Shown here: positions 27,097 to 35,666 of the stretch, in pieces
Position numbering within the stretch: position 1 is the stretch's first letter
How the letters are laid out: each line of letters begins with the position of its first letter
From: Porphyromonas loveana
Lineage (GTDB): Bacteria > Bacteroidota > Bacteroidia > Bacteroidales > Porphyromonadaceae
DNA length: 64,000 nt
Reading direction: 5' to 3'
Assembly (NCBI RefSeq): GCF_003096695.1
Contig: NZ_QEKY01000012.1
Span: forward strand, 1 to 64,000
Program-made: the position numbers and the translations under genes
The notes under the pieces: generated by a model
The model's database searches: none
What the model saw: only the letters and a program-made list of their open reading frames with translations
What the model was told of the DNA's origin: nothing

Positions 27097-27947
27097 AATT
27101 TGTATCGATTGCTAAGGAGCACTATGCTGTAGTGCTCCTTTCCTTTTTGTTGGTGAGTATCACCACCCCACTAGAAGCGCAGACGCATTCAACGGCTCCT
27201 TCGGGTGGAATGAAGTTGACCTATGACCAGAAGCCTATGGGGCAAGCATCTGTGGAGTGCATCTATCGCTATACACGGACCAATACAAAAAGAGAAAAAC
27301 AGTCCCAACGCCTTATCCTGCAGGCCAATAATAAACAGAGCAAATGCTATTCGCTCGCGAAATACAAGCTTGATTCAGTGGCTAACCTGAGAGGTCGGAA
27401 CAATATGAAACTAGCGGACTTCCAGATGTTGCTGACTTCTTATTCCGAAGCCTCCATAGGTGACCAGTCCTGCTACAACAGCCGCGAGTACCGCGACGCG
27501 AAGAAAGCCGAGCTTACGTCCTTCATTTATGAATTTGGCCCGCGCAACATCGAATACACTACTCCGTTGCCCACTGTGCGATGGAATACGGCTCACAAGG
27601 AGCGTGTCACCATCTGCGGCTACTCTTGTCGGAAAGCTACGGGCGAGTTTGGAGGTCGCAAGTGGACCGTATGGTACACGACCGACATCCCCGTGAGCAG
27701 CGGCCCTTGGAAGTTGGGCGACCTGCCCGGGCTCATCCTCCGTGCCTCAGATGCCACGGGGGAGCACAGCTTCGAGGCTGTGAGCATTCGCAATGCCAAG
27801 AGTACCATCTTCTGGGATGTATTCACGACGCAGAAGACTACGGCAGAGAAGGCGCGGCAGATGTCCCGAGACAAGCACAAGAATTATGAGCAGCATGAAA
27901 GAGGGTTCGGTGTCATCCAACCGAATTACACGCTGCTGGAGCCATAA
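27090..27947 (+). CDS. GLPGLI-family exported protein
   Basis: A 285-residue protein with an N-terminal signal segment (about residues 10-30, ending LEAQ). The family signature appears as LGDLPGLILRASD (about 212-224), preceded by the usual CGYSCRKATGEFGGRKWTVWYTTDIP region (about 170-196). GLPGLI proteins are common next to TonB-type barrels in Bacteroidota but lack an assigned activity that I know of. The first codon lies within the stop region of the peptide gene, in another frame. It is probably periplasmic or outer-membrane-associated. Confidence 0.85.
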   Translation: MVKFVSIAKEHYAVVLLSFLLVSITTPLEAQTHSTAPSGGMKLTYDQKPMGQASVECIYRYTRTNTKREKQSQRLILQANNKQSKCYSLAKYKLDSVANLRGRNNMKLADFQMLLTSYSEASIGDQSCYNSREYRDAKKAELTSFIYEFGPRNIEYTTPLPTVRWNTAHKERVTICGYSCRKATGEFGGRKWTVWYTTDIPVSSGPWKLGDLPGLILRASDATGEHSFEAVSIRNAKSTIFWDVFTTQKTTAEKARQMSRDKHKNYEQHERGFGVIQPNYTLLEP

Positions 27948-28004
27948 TACGCTAAGGTCGTCTCACTCAACATTGTCCGCCAAGATCGTATGACATCAGT
28001 CCTC

Positions 28005-30650
28005 ATGAAGCGGAAACTGACGATGCGCTATCTGCTCGTATCCCTGCTCATGCTGCTTACCGGCACAGCCCTTGCCCAGATGCGTATCGAGGGCAAGGTG
28101 CTGGATGCCGAGGACAGATTGCCGTTGGCCGGAGCATCCGTTCGCCTCATGAAAGAGGTGGAGGATGATCCCGATGGCGAACTTATCGCCTATGCCATAG
28201 CCGACGATAAGGGATACTACCGTCTGTCGGTGGAGTCGCGACCGCAAGTGGAGGGCAAGTATCGGCTTGAGTATCGTTGCTTGGGCTACGTGCCTTATAA
28301 AAGTGCTGTCCGATGGGAATCGGGCCAAAGCCGGATGTTGCGCCCCGATGTGCTCCTGTCGCCATCGGACACCAAGCTAAGAGAGGTGACAGTGCAGAGC
28401 ACTCCTGTCTATACTCGCGGCGATACCATTAAATATATGGCACACGCCTATAGCGATGCGGGCACACGCACATTGGCCGACTTGATAGCCCGCATACCGG
28501 GTTTGGAGGTGGAGACCGACGGCATTGTCCACTATCAGGGCAAGCCCATAAGTGAGCTATATATAGAAGGATTGTCCTCAGTGGGGGACAACTACGGGCT
28601 TGTGGTCAAAAATCTGGATGTACAAGCCGTCTCCGGTGTGGAAGTCCTACAGCGCCACCAGCGTGTGCGCGCCCTCAAAGACGTTGAGGTGCCGGATGCA
28701 GCTGCACTCAACATCCTGCTGAAAGACAAGAACAAGCTCCGCCCCACCGGGCAATGGGACATAGGTGGCGGATACGAGAGCGGTCTCTCCTACGACACCA
28801 ATCTCTATGCCATGCTCATAGGACGCAGGAGCCAGACGCTCCTGTCCGTCATGGCGGACAACTGTGGTCACCTGAGAGAAGAGGGCGGATTTATCCTCGC
28901 GCAGGGAGCGCAGATGCCCGAAGCAGGCAATCTCATCGGTGTCACAGAGGGGCGTTACGGACCGCCTTTGTCACAGAAGTACTATATGCAAGGCAATGAT
29001 CTCTCTACGGGTCTGATGCATGGGCGCAGAATAGGTCCTTATGGTATGTTGCGTCTCGGAGGGGGTTATACCTACCAGACTACTTCTCAAGAAGGATGGA
29101 TGGAGAATGTGTATATGGGCGGGGACGGAGCCGTGACCATATCGGAGCATGCGCTCTCCTCTCAAGAGCGACACAATGTAAAAGCCGAACTCCATTATCA
29201 GCACAATGCGGATTCGCTCTTTGTGGAGAATAACTTCTCTTTTCTGGGTTCGCACCACGACACACGAAACAATTTGTTCGCCGATGCACATTCGCTATAT
29301 GCTGTGAAGCGGCAGTTTGGCAGCTTTGACAACTTCTTTCACTATATCAAGAAGACAAAGAGCGGTAAGGTGCGCCGATTCATGACCAATCTCTTCGGCC
29401 GATCGCTCCCCACGGCGCACATCTCTGTACTGAAAGACGAAGGCGGTATAGCTCAGTTGATCGACGGATATGACTTCGGCGGCCAAGTCTCAGGAGGCTA
29501 TTCCGCTCGGATAAGCAAGCAGCTTTCCGTATCGGCAGCCACCGGGCTTGCAGCCGTGTACCGCGGGTACGGCCTGTCAGACATCGAAGAGGCTCCTCAG
29601 ACCATGCGGCACTACTCGGGTTATGACCTGAACGTATCCTTGGCTCCGGGTTTTACTTTCGAGGAAGGGGCGCTACGCATAGAGGGGCAGCTGCCACTGA
29701 CCTACTACGGCAGAGGATTTCGTGACAAGGTCGCAGTGGATTATCTCGTGAATAAGGTGCTGCCGGAGTGGAATCTGCTTCTGCGTTATGAGATGAACGG
29801 CTACTTCAGGTTCGACTGGACACTGGCATATACGGACAAAATGGACGTACCGGCTACGCTCATCACCCAACCGATAATAACGGACTACAACCAGATCGTG
29901 ACCCATACGGCAGGTGCCGTGGCGCGCAATAGGTCTTACGTGTCGAGGTTCGGCCTCCAATACTCAGATGTGATGAGTGGGGTGATGGCTTCTGCTACGA
30001 CAGCTGTTGTAAAGGACAAGGGCAACTTGATCCGAGACTTCGATGTTTCGCAGGGGCAGATAACCTACACGACGCAGTCCTATAGGTCGTCGGGGCTCTC
30101 GTGGAATAGTTCGAGCTTTCTCTCGTGGCGCATAAGACCGCTGAAAACCAAGCTCGACCTCTCGGGCAGGTACGCCTATTCGCAGACCGAAGCCATGCGT
30201 GCAGGTGTGATTTATCCCGTGGTATCGCACCGTTTTTCACTTAGGCCGTCTTTGCTTTTCACCCCGATCCGCTCTCTCTCGTGGGAGGCATCGGTCAGTT
30301 GGGGCTACACCAGGCTTTTCCATCAGTACGAGGAGGTGTCATATCGCTCGCAGCGACATGAAATGCGAGCGTCGAGCCGTCTCACGTGGCAGCTCCTGCC
30401 GCAGTGGGATTTCTTTACCTCTGCCGACTACATCCGTCTGGAGTTGCAGCCATCCGGCAGTCGTCACATATACTTTGCCGATGCAGGAACGCGCTATCGA
30501 TTGGGGCGTTACGAATTGTCGGCGACGGTGGACAATCTGTTTAATACGAAGAGTTACGAGACGGGTTATCAGATAGGAATGGATTCTTTCCATGCGTTCT
30601 ATCACCTACGCCCCCGTCGCTATTTGCTGACGTTCCGAATCTCCTTCTAA
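28005..30650 (+). CDS. TonB-receptor-like outer membrane protein with carboxypeptidase-regulatory domain
   Basis: An 881-residue outer-membrane protein. A signal peptide (ending GTALAQ) is followed by a carboxypeptidase-regulatory-like beta-sandwich (about residues 25-115), a plug-like region (about 120-245, LADLIARIPGLEV and ISELYIEGLSS) and a long barrel ending RYLLTFRISF. A start at 28005 or 28023 gives a better signal peptide than the upstream ATG at 27990. It follows GLPGLI by 57 bases. It may import or export a ligand linked to the small peptide; that is inference. No canonical TonB box is obvious. Confidence 0.8.
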   Translation: MKRKLTMRYLLVSLLMLLTGTALAQMRIEGKVLDAEDRLPLAGASVRLMKEVEDDPDGELIAYAIADDKGYYRLSVESRPQVEGKYRLEYRCLGYVPYKSAVRWESGQSRMLRPDVLLSPSDTKLREVTVQSTPVYTRGDTIKYMAHAYSDAGTRTLADLIARIPGLEVETDGIVHYQGKPISELYIEGLSSVGDNYGLVVKNLDVQAVSGVEVLQRHQRVRALKDVEVPDAAALNILLKDKNKLRPTGQWDIGGGYESGLSYDTNLYAMLIGRRSQTLLSVMADNCGHLREEGGFILAQGAQMPEAGNLIGVTEGRYGPPLSQKYYMQGNDLSTGLMHGRRIGPYGMLRLGGGYTYQTTSQEGWMENVYMGGDGAVTISEHALSSQERHNVKAELHYQHNADSLFVENNFSFLGSHHDTRNNLFADAHSLYAVKRQFGSFDNFFHYIKKTKSGKVRRFMTNLFGRSLPTAHISVLKDEGGIAQLIDGYDFGGQVSGGYSARISKQLSVSAATGLAAVYRGYGLSDIEEAPQTMRHYSGYDLNVSLAPGFTFEEGALRIEGQLPLTYYGRGFRDKVAVDYLVNKVLPEWNLLLRYEMNGYFRFDWTLAYTDKMDVPATLITQPIITDYNQIVTHTAGAVARNRSYVSRFGLQYSDVMSGVMASATTAVVKDKGNLIRDFDVSQGQITYTTQSYRSSGLSWNSSSFLSWRIRPLKTKLDLSGRYAYSQTEAMRAGVIYPVVSHRFSLRPSLLFTPIRSLSWEASVSWGYTRLFHQYEEVSYRSQRHEMRASSRLTWQLLPQWDFFTSADYIRLELQPSGSRHIYFADAGTRYRLGRYELSATVDNLFNTKSYETGYQIGMDSFHAFYHLRPRRYLLTFRISF

Positions 30651-30668
30651 CAATTTGCATAGAAACGA

Positions 30669-30708
30669 ACACAGTGTGGCCAAAAAGAGCTTTTTGGCCA
30701 CACTGTGT
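30669..30708. terminator. Near-perfect 40-nt palindrome, bidirectional terminator
   Basis: Arms 30669-30687 and 30690-30708 are perfectly complementary over 19 bases with only two central bases. It lies between two convergent genes. It lacks a long flanking T-tract, but the stem itself contains CTTTTTGG. Confidence 0.75.
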
Positions 30709-30735
30709 CTGTGTTAGTACCGTGGACGATCCGTG

Positions 30736-32448
30736 CTATTTCTTGGGCGTGGACTTGGGCGCGGATAGGATGCGTGCGATGCGATCGGGCTCGTCTCGGA
30801 GCAGTCGGACGGCTTCTTTGACCACCTTGTCGTCGGGCAAACTCTGGCGGATGCTGCCACGTTCGTAGTAGTAGCGGGTCACGATCTCATTGTTCAGATG
30901 GTTCATGATCTCCTTCTTGAAGCGACGCAGGTCGCGTGCAAGGTTGGGTTTGAGCTTTTCACGCAGTGCCTTGAGCTCGGCATTGGCATCGGGCAGATAA
31001 CCTTCTATTTTGGCAAGTTCCTCGAGCTTCTCCAGCATCTTGCCACTCTGGCGGTCGTAGTCGAATTTCTTTTCCTCCATCATGCGGCAGAAGGCGGCAT
31101 AATCCTGATCCGTAATGGAGAAGGTTTCAGGCTGGCCGATGCTCTTGTGGCGGAGGAAATAGTCGGTGACGTAGTCGAAGACGTCGTTATTGACCGCTAT
31201 ATAATAAAGGAGTGTGGCAGCGGTGTCTTGCTTCACTTCGATGTCGGGCAGTATGCCACCTGCATCTTCGACGGGACGACCTGCGGCCGTGTAGAAGACT
31301 TTGTGCAGACTGTCGGGGATGGTTGTGGCCATACCGGTCTGATTGGCCTGGCTGTAATCCATCCGTTGGATGCATCGGCCGCTGGGAATGTAATACTTGG
31401 CAGTGGTGAGTTTGATGATTCCGTTGTAAGGCAGTTGGCGAGTGGTTTGCACGAGCCCTTTGCCATAGCTCTTCTGTCCCATGAGAACAGCACGATCCAT
31501 ATCTTGCAAGGCACCGGCCACGATCTCTGAAGAGGAGGCGGACTGTCCGTCGATGAGGACAACAATGGGGATCTTGGTGTCCACCGGCTCCGTAAGCGTG
31601 CGGAAGACTGCCGCCGATTCGGCCGAGCGTCCGCGGGTGGTGACTACTTCCTTGCCTTTGGGTACGAAGAGATTGACGATTTCGATGGCAGCCTGCATGA
31701 GACCACCGCCATTGCCACGAAGGTCAAGGACAAGACTCTTGGCTCCCTTCTTGTCTCGCAGGTCGAAGAAGGCGGTGCGTACTTCCTCGGCACTCTTGTC
31801 CGTGAAGCCGTTCAGTCGGATGTATCCTACCGAACCGTCGAGCATACCGCTATAGGGGACGGTGTTCATGATCACCTTGCGACGCTTGACTGCGAACGTG
31901 CGGGGCTTCGTCTCTCCGTAGCGCATGACCGTTACCTTGGCAATGGTGCCCGCCACACCTTTGAGGGCTTGGCTGACCAATGGGGTGGTGGACTTGCGGA
32001 AGTCCTTGCCGTCGATGGTGAGAATGCGGTCGCCAGCGATTAGTCCGGCTTCGTCAGCCGGCATACCCTGCATGGGGCTTTGGATGTATACGGAGCTGTC
32101 AGGGCGTTGCGCGATGATGGCTCCCACGCCGGCATATTCGCCTGTGGTCATGAGTTTGAGCTCGTCCATATCCTCGTATGGGATATATTCGGTATAAGGA
32201 TCGAGACCGCCCAACATGGCATCGATGCCACGGCGCGCCATCTTGTTGATGTTCACAGTATCGACAAAATACATCCTGACGTTACCGATCACATTGCTGA
32301 GGATGTCCATCGACTGGATGTACTGATCCCTACTGCGATCTTCCTCGATCTGCTGTTCTGTCTTGGCTTTCTGTTGTGCACACGCGGTCATGAAGCTGCC
32401 CGTGAAAAGCATCACGAACATGGACAAAAATAAATGAGTCTTTTTCAT
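30736..32448 (-). CDS. S41-family C-terminal processing peptidase
   Basis: A 570-residue tail-specific protease. The N terminus is lipoprotein-like (lipobox MTAC, Cys about residue 23). A PDZ domain (about 85-175) includes GVGAIIAQRPDSSVYI, and the catalytic core has the Ser in DGQSASSSEIVAGAL (about 305-318) and the Lys in GQKSYGKGLVQT (about 327-338). It should be anchored to the membrane and cleave proteins at their C termini in the periplasm. Length with the extra C-terminal segment (about 430-570) is normal for Bacteroidota members. Substrate unknown. Confidence 0.94.
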   Translation of the reverse strand: MKKTHLFLSMFVMLFTGSFMTACAQQKAKTEQQIEEDRSRDQYIQSMDILSNVIGNVRMYFVDTVNINKMARRGIDAMLGGLDPYTEYIPYEDMDELKLMTTGEYAGVGAIIAQRPDSSVYIQSPMQGMPADEAGLIAGDRILTIDGKDFRKSTTPLVSQALKGVAGTIAKVTVMRYGETKPRTFAVKRRKVIMNTVPYSGMLDGSVGYIRLNGFTDKSAEEVRTAFFDLRDKKGAKSLVLDLRGNGGGLMQAAIEIVNLFVPKGKEVVTTRGRSAESAAVFRTLTEPVDTKIPIVVLIDGQSASSSEIVAGALQDMDRAVLMGQKSYGKGLVQTTRQLPYNGIIKLTTAKYYIPSGRCIQRMDYSQANQTGMATTIPDSLHKVFYTAAGRPVEDAGGILPDIEVKQDTAATLLYYIAVNNDVFDYVTDYFLRHKSIGQPETFSITDQDYAAFCRMMEEKKFDYDRQSGKMLEKLEELAKIEGYLPDANAELKALREKLKPNLARDLRRFKKEIMNHLNNEIVTRYYYERGSIRQSLPDDKVVKEAVRLLRDEPDRIARILSAPKSTPKK

Positions 32449-32524
32449 GCGCGCTAAGGTACAAATTTTCGGTTCGTAGAATAAAGTATATTCGTGCTGG
32501 GGCGAATTTTTCGCGTGATAATCT

Positions 32525-32532
32525 TATCTTTG
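32525..32532 (+). promoter_or_regulatory. -7 box of corA
   Basis: TATCTTTG, giving a leader of about 200 bases to the corA ATG at 32738. No good -33 box is visible. Confidence 0.55.
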
Positions 32533-32550
32533 TGACTCGGTAATTGAGCT

Positions 32551-32737
32551 ATCGGAAGTCGTGAGACATTATTCCCGACGATCCGATTGTCCGAATCTCA
32601 CAATAAGAATCACAAAAAATGGAAGATCCATTCCCTCCGTCGAGCCGAACTAAGAACTAATAGGCATTGCTGTGCATCCCTGAACGACGGAGGAGGTGTG
32701 GTGCAATGCCACAACGAAAAGAGAAGGAAGTACAGCA
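32551..32737 (+). promoter_or_regulatory. Structured leader of corA with interleaved hairpins
   Basis: Four pairings are visible: 32551-32556 with 32582-32587, 32561-32566 with 32596-32601, 32634-32642 with 32685-32693 (CCTCCGTCG/CGACGGAGG) and 32663-32670 with 32703-32710 (GGCATTGC/GCAATGCC). The last two are interleaved, so they exclude one another or form a pseudoknot. The third covers part of a perfect Shine-Dalgarno AGGAGGTG (32691-32698), the fourth the start of an 11-codon ORF. This is the layout of a leader that senses ions or translation. Confidence 0.5.
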
Positions 32738-32741
32738 ATGA
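32706..32741 (+). CDS. Candidate corA leader peptide (11 aa)
   Basis: ATG at 32706 encodes MPQRKEKEVQQ and stops at TGA 32739-32741, overlapping the corA ATG (ATGA at 32738-32741). AGGAGGTG ends seven bases upstream of the start. Such a strong Shine-Dalgarno is unusual in Bacteroidota. By analogy with the short corL ORF ahead of corA in Salmonella it may control corA, but the peptides are not alike. It may also be chance. Confidence 0.4.
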   Translation: MPQRKEKEVQQ

Positions 32742-33658
32742 GAAAATACCTTTTTGCCGAACAGGGTTTTGTGGAAAAACCCGAATTCGATACCGACTGT
32801 TGGGTGTGCGTAGAGGCCCCCGACACGGAGGACATGAAGTTTCTGATCGATAAGATCGAAGTTCCCGAAGATTTCCTATCCGACATAGCCGATGCTGACG
32901 AACGCCCGCGTATCGAACACGACGGGGAATGGATGTTGGCCATTATTCGCATCCCGATAGAGAGTCATCTAAGCGGCGTGCCTTACGTTACGGTGCCGAT
33001 GGGAATAGCGACCAAAGCGGGTGTGACGGTGAGTATCTGCTATCATCGGGCTCCGATGTTGGCAGACTTCCTGATGCATACGCGACGCAAGCGTATCTCA
33101 GTCCTGAACCGGATGGAGTTGATCCTACGCCTGATCTATTCCTCGGCGGTCTGGTTCCTGAAATATCTGAAGCAAATCAACAATGAGGTGACGATATCTG
33201 AGCGGGAGCTGGAGCGTAGTATCAGGAACGAGGACCTCATCCGCCTGATGATGCTGCAGAAGACATTGGTGTACTTCAGTACCTCGATTCGTGGAAACGA
33301 GGCAGTGCTGGGTAAGGTGCGAGCCTCATCGGGGAGTCCGTTGGACAAGGAGTTGGTAGAAGATGTGCAGATCGAGTTGCGGCAGGCATATAATACGGTG
33401 AATATCTACAGCGACATCCTTTCGGGAACAACGGAAGCTCTGAGCGGTGTGATCTCAAACAACCTGAATACAGTCATGAAGCGCATGACTACTATCTCCA
33501 TTGTGCTCATGCTCCCGACATTGATTGCAAGTTTCTACGGGATGAATGTGCCGATAATGGGTAGCAGCTTTCCGTTCTCTTTCTTCATTATCATCGGGGC
33601 TTGTGTGCTCTTGTCGGCTGTGGCTTTCCTCTTTTTCAAAAAAATCAAATGGTTCTGA
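32738..33658 (+). CDS. corA: CorA-family magnesium transporter
   Basis: A 306-residue CorA channel for Mg2+ (or Co2+/Ni2+). The N-terminal cytosolic domain (about residues 1-240) is alpha/beta with long helices; two C-terminal spans (about 245-265 and 275-300) flank the selectivity motif YGMNVP (about 263-268, GMN). I use the ATG at 32738, preceded by GAGAAGGAAG; an upstream GTG at 32696 in frame would overlap the AGGAGG element without spacing. The long leader suggests post-transcriptional control. cutC follows 9 bases later. Confidence 0.94.
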   Translation: MRKYLFAEQGFVEKPEFDTDCWVCVEAPDTEDMKFLIDKIEVPEDFLSDIADADERPRIEHDGEWMLAIIRIPIESHLSGVPYVTVPMGIATKAGVTVSICYHRAPMLADFLMHTRRKRISVLNRMELILRLIYSSAVWFLKYLKQINNEVTISERELERSIRNEDLIRLMMLQKTLVYFSTSIRGNEAVLGKVRASSGSPLDKELVEDVQIELRQAYNTVNIYSDILSGTTEALSGVISNNLNTVMKRMTTISIVLMLPTLIASFYGMNVPIMGSSFPFSFFIIIGACVLLSAVAFLFFKKIKWF

Positions 33659-33667
33659 TATAATCTC

Positions 33668-34420
33668 ATGGCAATGCAATTAGAAGTTTGTGCCAATTCG
33701 GCAACGAGTTGTCTGCAGGCAGAGGAGGGTGGAGCTACCCGAGTGGAGCTTTGTGCCGGTATTCCTGAGGGGGGGACGACCCCCTCGTCGGGAGAGATAG
33801 CCGTTGCTTGCAAATTGGTCAATATCCCCATTCACGTCATTATCCGCCCCAGAGGAGGAGACTTTGTCTATTCACATCATGAGATTGAGGCCATGCGCCA
33901 CGATATTTGCGTGGCTCGTGATTTGGGGGCGCAAGGAATCGTGATCGGTTGTTTAACGCCCGACGGATACTATGACGAAAAGGCTAATGCTCTTCTCTTG
34001 TCAGAAGCGCAGGGGATGAAGCTGACTTTCCATCGCGCATTCGATGTGTGTGCAGCTCCTACAGAGATGCTCGAAACGCTGATTGAAGCAGGCTTTCATC
34101 GTGTTTTGACTTCGGGATGTGCACCTACGGCGGTTGAGGGTAAATTGATGCTGCGCCAACTACATCAACAGGCAGCCGGCAGGATCGGCATCATGGCCGG
34201 TTGTGGCATACGCGTGGACAATTTGGATGCTCTGGCAGAATACACGGGCATTACTGAATTTCACAGCTCTCTGCGACATCAGGTGTCCAGTCCTATGCGC
34301 TTCCGCAAGCCGGAAGTAAGTATGGGAGGCACGGTACATATAGACGAATACAGTCGTCCCGAGACGTCAGCCGATTTGGTGCGTCAGGCTGTAGAGATAC
34401 TTCGCCGTCGTGAGAAATAG
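33668..34420 (+). CDS. cutC: CutC-family protein
   Basis: A 250-residue TIM-barrel protein, annotated as copper homeostasis CutC. It has the family opening LEVCANSATSCLQAEEGGA and VELCAGIPEGGTTPS, then IRPRGGDFVYS and LTFHRAFDV. The biochemical role of the family is unsettled and its link with copper is disputed. It shares a transcript with corA, 9 bases away, which may point to metal physiology. A run of seven G (33769-33775) near the 5' end faces CCCCC in a short inverted repeat. Confidence 0.92.
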   Translation: MAMQLEVCANSATSCLQAEEGGATRVELCAGIPEGGTTPSSGEIAVACKLVNIPIHVIIRPRGGDFVYSHHEIEAMRHDICVARDLGAQGIVIGCLTPDGYYDEKANALLLSEAQGMKLTFHRAFDVCAAPTEMLETLIEAGFHRVLTSGCAPTAVEGKLMLRQLHQQAAGRIGIMAGCGIRVDNLDALAEYTGITEFHSSLRHQVSSPMRFRKPEVSMGGTVHIDEYSRPETSADLVRQAVEILRRREK

Positions 34421-34454
34421 GTTCTTTCGGAAAAGAGACTCGAAGACCGATGTA

Positions 34455-35666
34455 TTACTGATCGGGATAGAGCAGATACTTCTGTCGCATCTTGCGGTAC
34501 TTCTTCAGTCCTGGCTGCCAGGTGGCGCGGATCTCTTCCTCGCTCATTCCCTTTTCTATCTGTAGGGCCAATTCTTTTGTTCCCGCAAGGATGTTGAAGG
34601 TCTGTCTGCGATTGATAAACCTCAGTCCCTCCTCACGGGCGATGCGATAGAAGTGTATCAGCAAGTTGAGCGAGAATCCTTTGGGAGCTTCTACCCCGCG
34701 GAGGTCTATTCCATGGCAAACCCTTCCTTTATAGAGTGGGTTGCTGTCCATGCCTCGGATGGGGCGTGGGGTAAAGGTGAAGTCGCCGAAGTTTTCATTG
34801 TGATAGCCTAAGACCTCGAAAGGAAAGGTCGTACCTCGTCCGATGCTCATGATTGTGCCTTCGAACAGGCAGAGTGAGGGATACCATGCAATGGCCTGAG
34901 GCGTAGGCAGATTGGGACTGGGCTTTACGGGAAGGATATAGGGCTGTCCGTGTTTCCAACCTGTCATCGGTATGACGGTCAGATCGCATTTGTCGCTCTT
35001 CTTCACCAGCCATCTTTCTCCATTGATCATCTGCGCCAACTCTCCTATCGTGAGGCCGTGTAAGACAGGCAGCGGATCCAAACCGACGAAGGAACGACAA
35101 TCTGGCTGTAGTATAGGTCCGTCTATATTGTCGTTGGGATTAGGACGGTCGGTAACGATGAGCTTCTTGCCCTGCTCTGCACAAGCTTCCATAACGTAGT
35201 GGAGTGTGCTGATATAAGTGAAGAACCGCGTGCCTACGTCCTGCATGTCGAATAAAACTACATCTACGTCGCGCAACATCCCTTTCGTGGGTTTTTTATT
35301 ATTGCCATATAGCGAGACGATGGGGATACCCGTTTTCATGTCTCGGTCATCTCTGACCGTTGCTCCCGCATCGGCATCGCCGCGGAAACCATGCTCAGGG
35401 CCCAATACCTTCATGATCTGGACACCATGTCGGAGAAGGTTGTCAAGTAAATGCTCTCGTTCGGGACCAACTATACTTGTCGCATTCGCCACGAGAGCTA
35501 CAGCTTTTCCCCTCAGCAGAGGCAACAGCTCCTCTGTTCGTTCTGCTCCGACGACTACGGACTGCCTTTCCTCTTGCCCGGTGGCATAGGCTTGGATACA
35601 AAACGACATTAGCCCGCAGATGCAGGCTAATGTGATAATGTGACGTGTAAGAGATCGGACGATCAT
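34455..35666 (-). CDS. namZ: DUF1343 exo-beta-N-acetylmuramidase (NamZ-like)
   Basis: A 403-residue exported protein with a signal peptide (about residues 1-28, ending AYA). DUF1343 proteins include NamZ (GH171), which removes terminal MurNAc from peptidoglycan fragments and is known from Bacillus subtilis and Tannerella forsythia. Family blocks include LVANATSIVG, GPEHGFRGDADAGA, LFDMQDVGTRFFTY and DRPNPN. The likely site of action is the periplasm. It is overlapped by the transaldolase gene (ATGA at 35663-35666), so cell-wall sugar recovery and sugar phosphate metabolism may be coexpressed. Confidence 0.88.
   Translation of the reverse strand: MIVRSLTRHIITLACICGLMSFCIQAYATGQEERQSVVVGAERTEELLPLLRGKAVALVANATSIVGPEREHLLDNLLRHGVQIMKVLGPEHGFRGDADAGATVRDDRDMKTGIPIVSLYGNNKKPTKGMLRDVDVVLFDMQDVGTRFFTYISTLHYVMEACAEQGKKLIVTDRPNPNDNIDGPILQPDCRSFVGLDPLPVLHGLTIGELAQMINGERWLVKKSDKCDLTVIPMTGWKHGQPYILPVKPSPNLPTPQAIAWYPSLCLFEGTIMSIGRGTTFPFEVLGYHNENFGDFTFTPRPIRGMDSNPLYKGRVCHGIDLRGVEAPKGFSLNLLIHFYRIAREEGLRFINRRQTFNILAGTKELALQIEKGMSEEEIRATWQPGLKKYRKMRQKYLLYPDQ

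Noticed and set aside
32540-32737. M-box or other known Mg2+ riboswitch ahead of corA
   Set aside because: The leader is short and none of the conserved M-box stems or loops can be recognised; kept only as an unclassified leader.
33765-33786. Regulatory hairpin inside cutC
   Set aside because: The GAGGGGG/CCCCCTC inverted repeat encodes the conserved PEGGTTPSSGE stretch of CutC, so coding constraint explains it.
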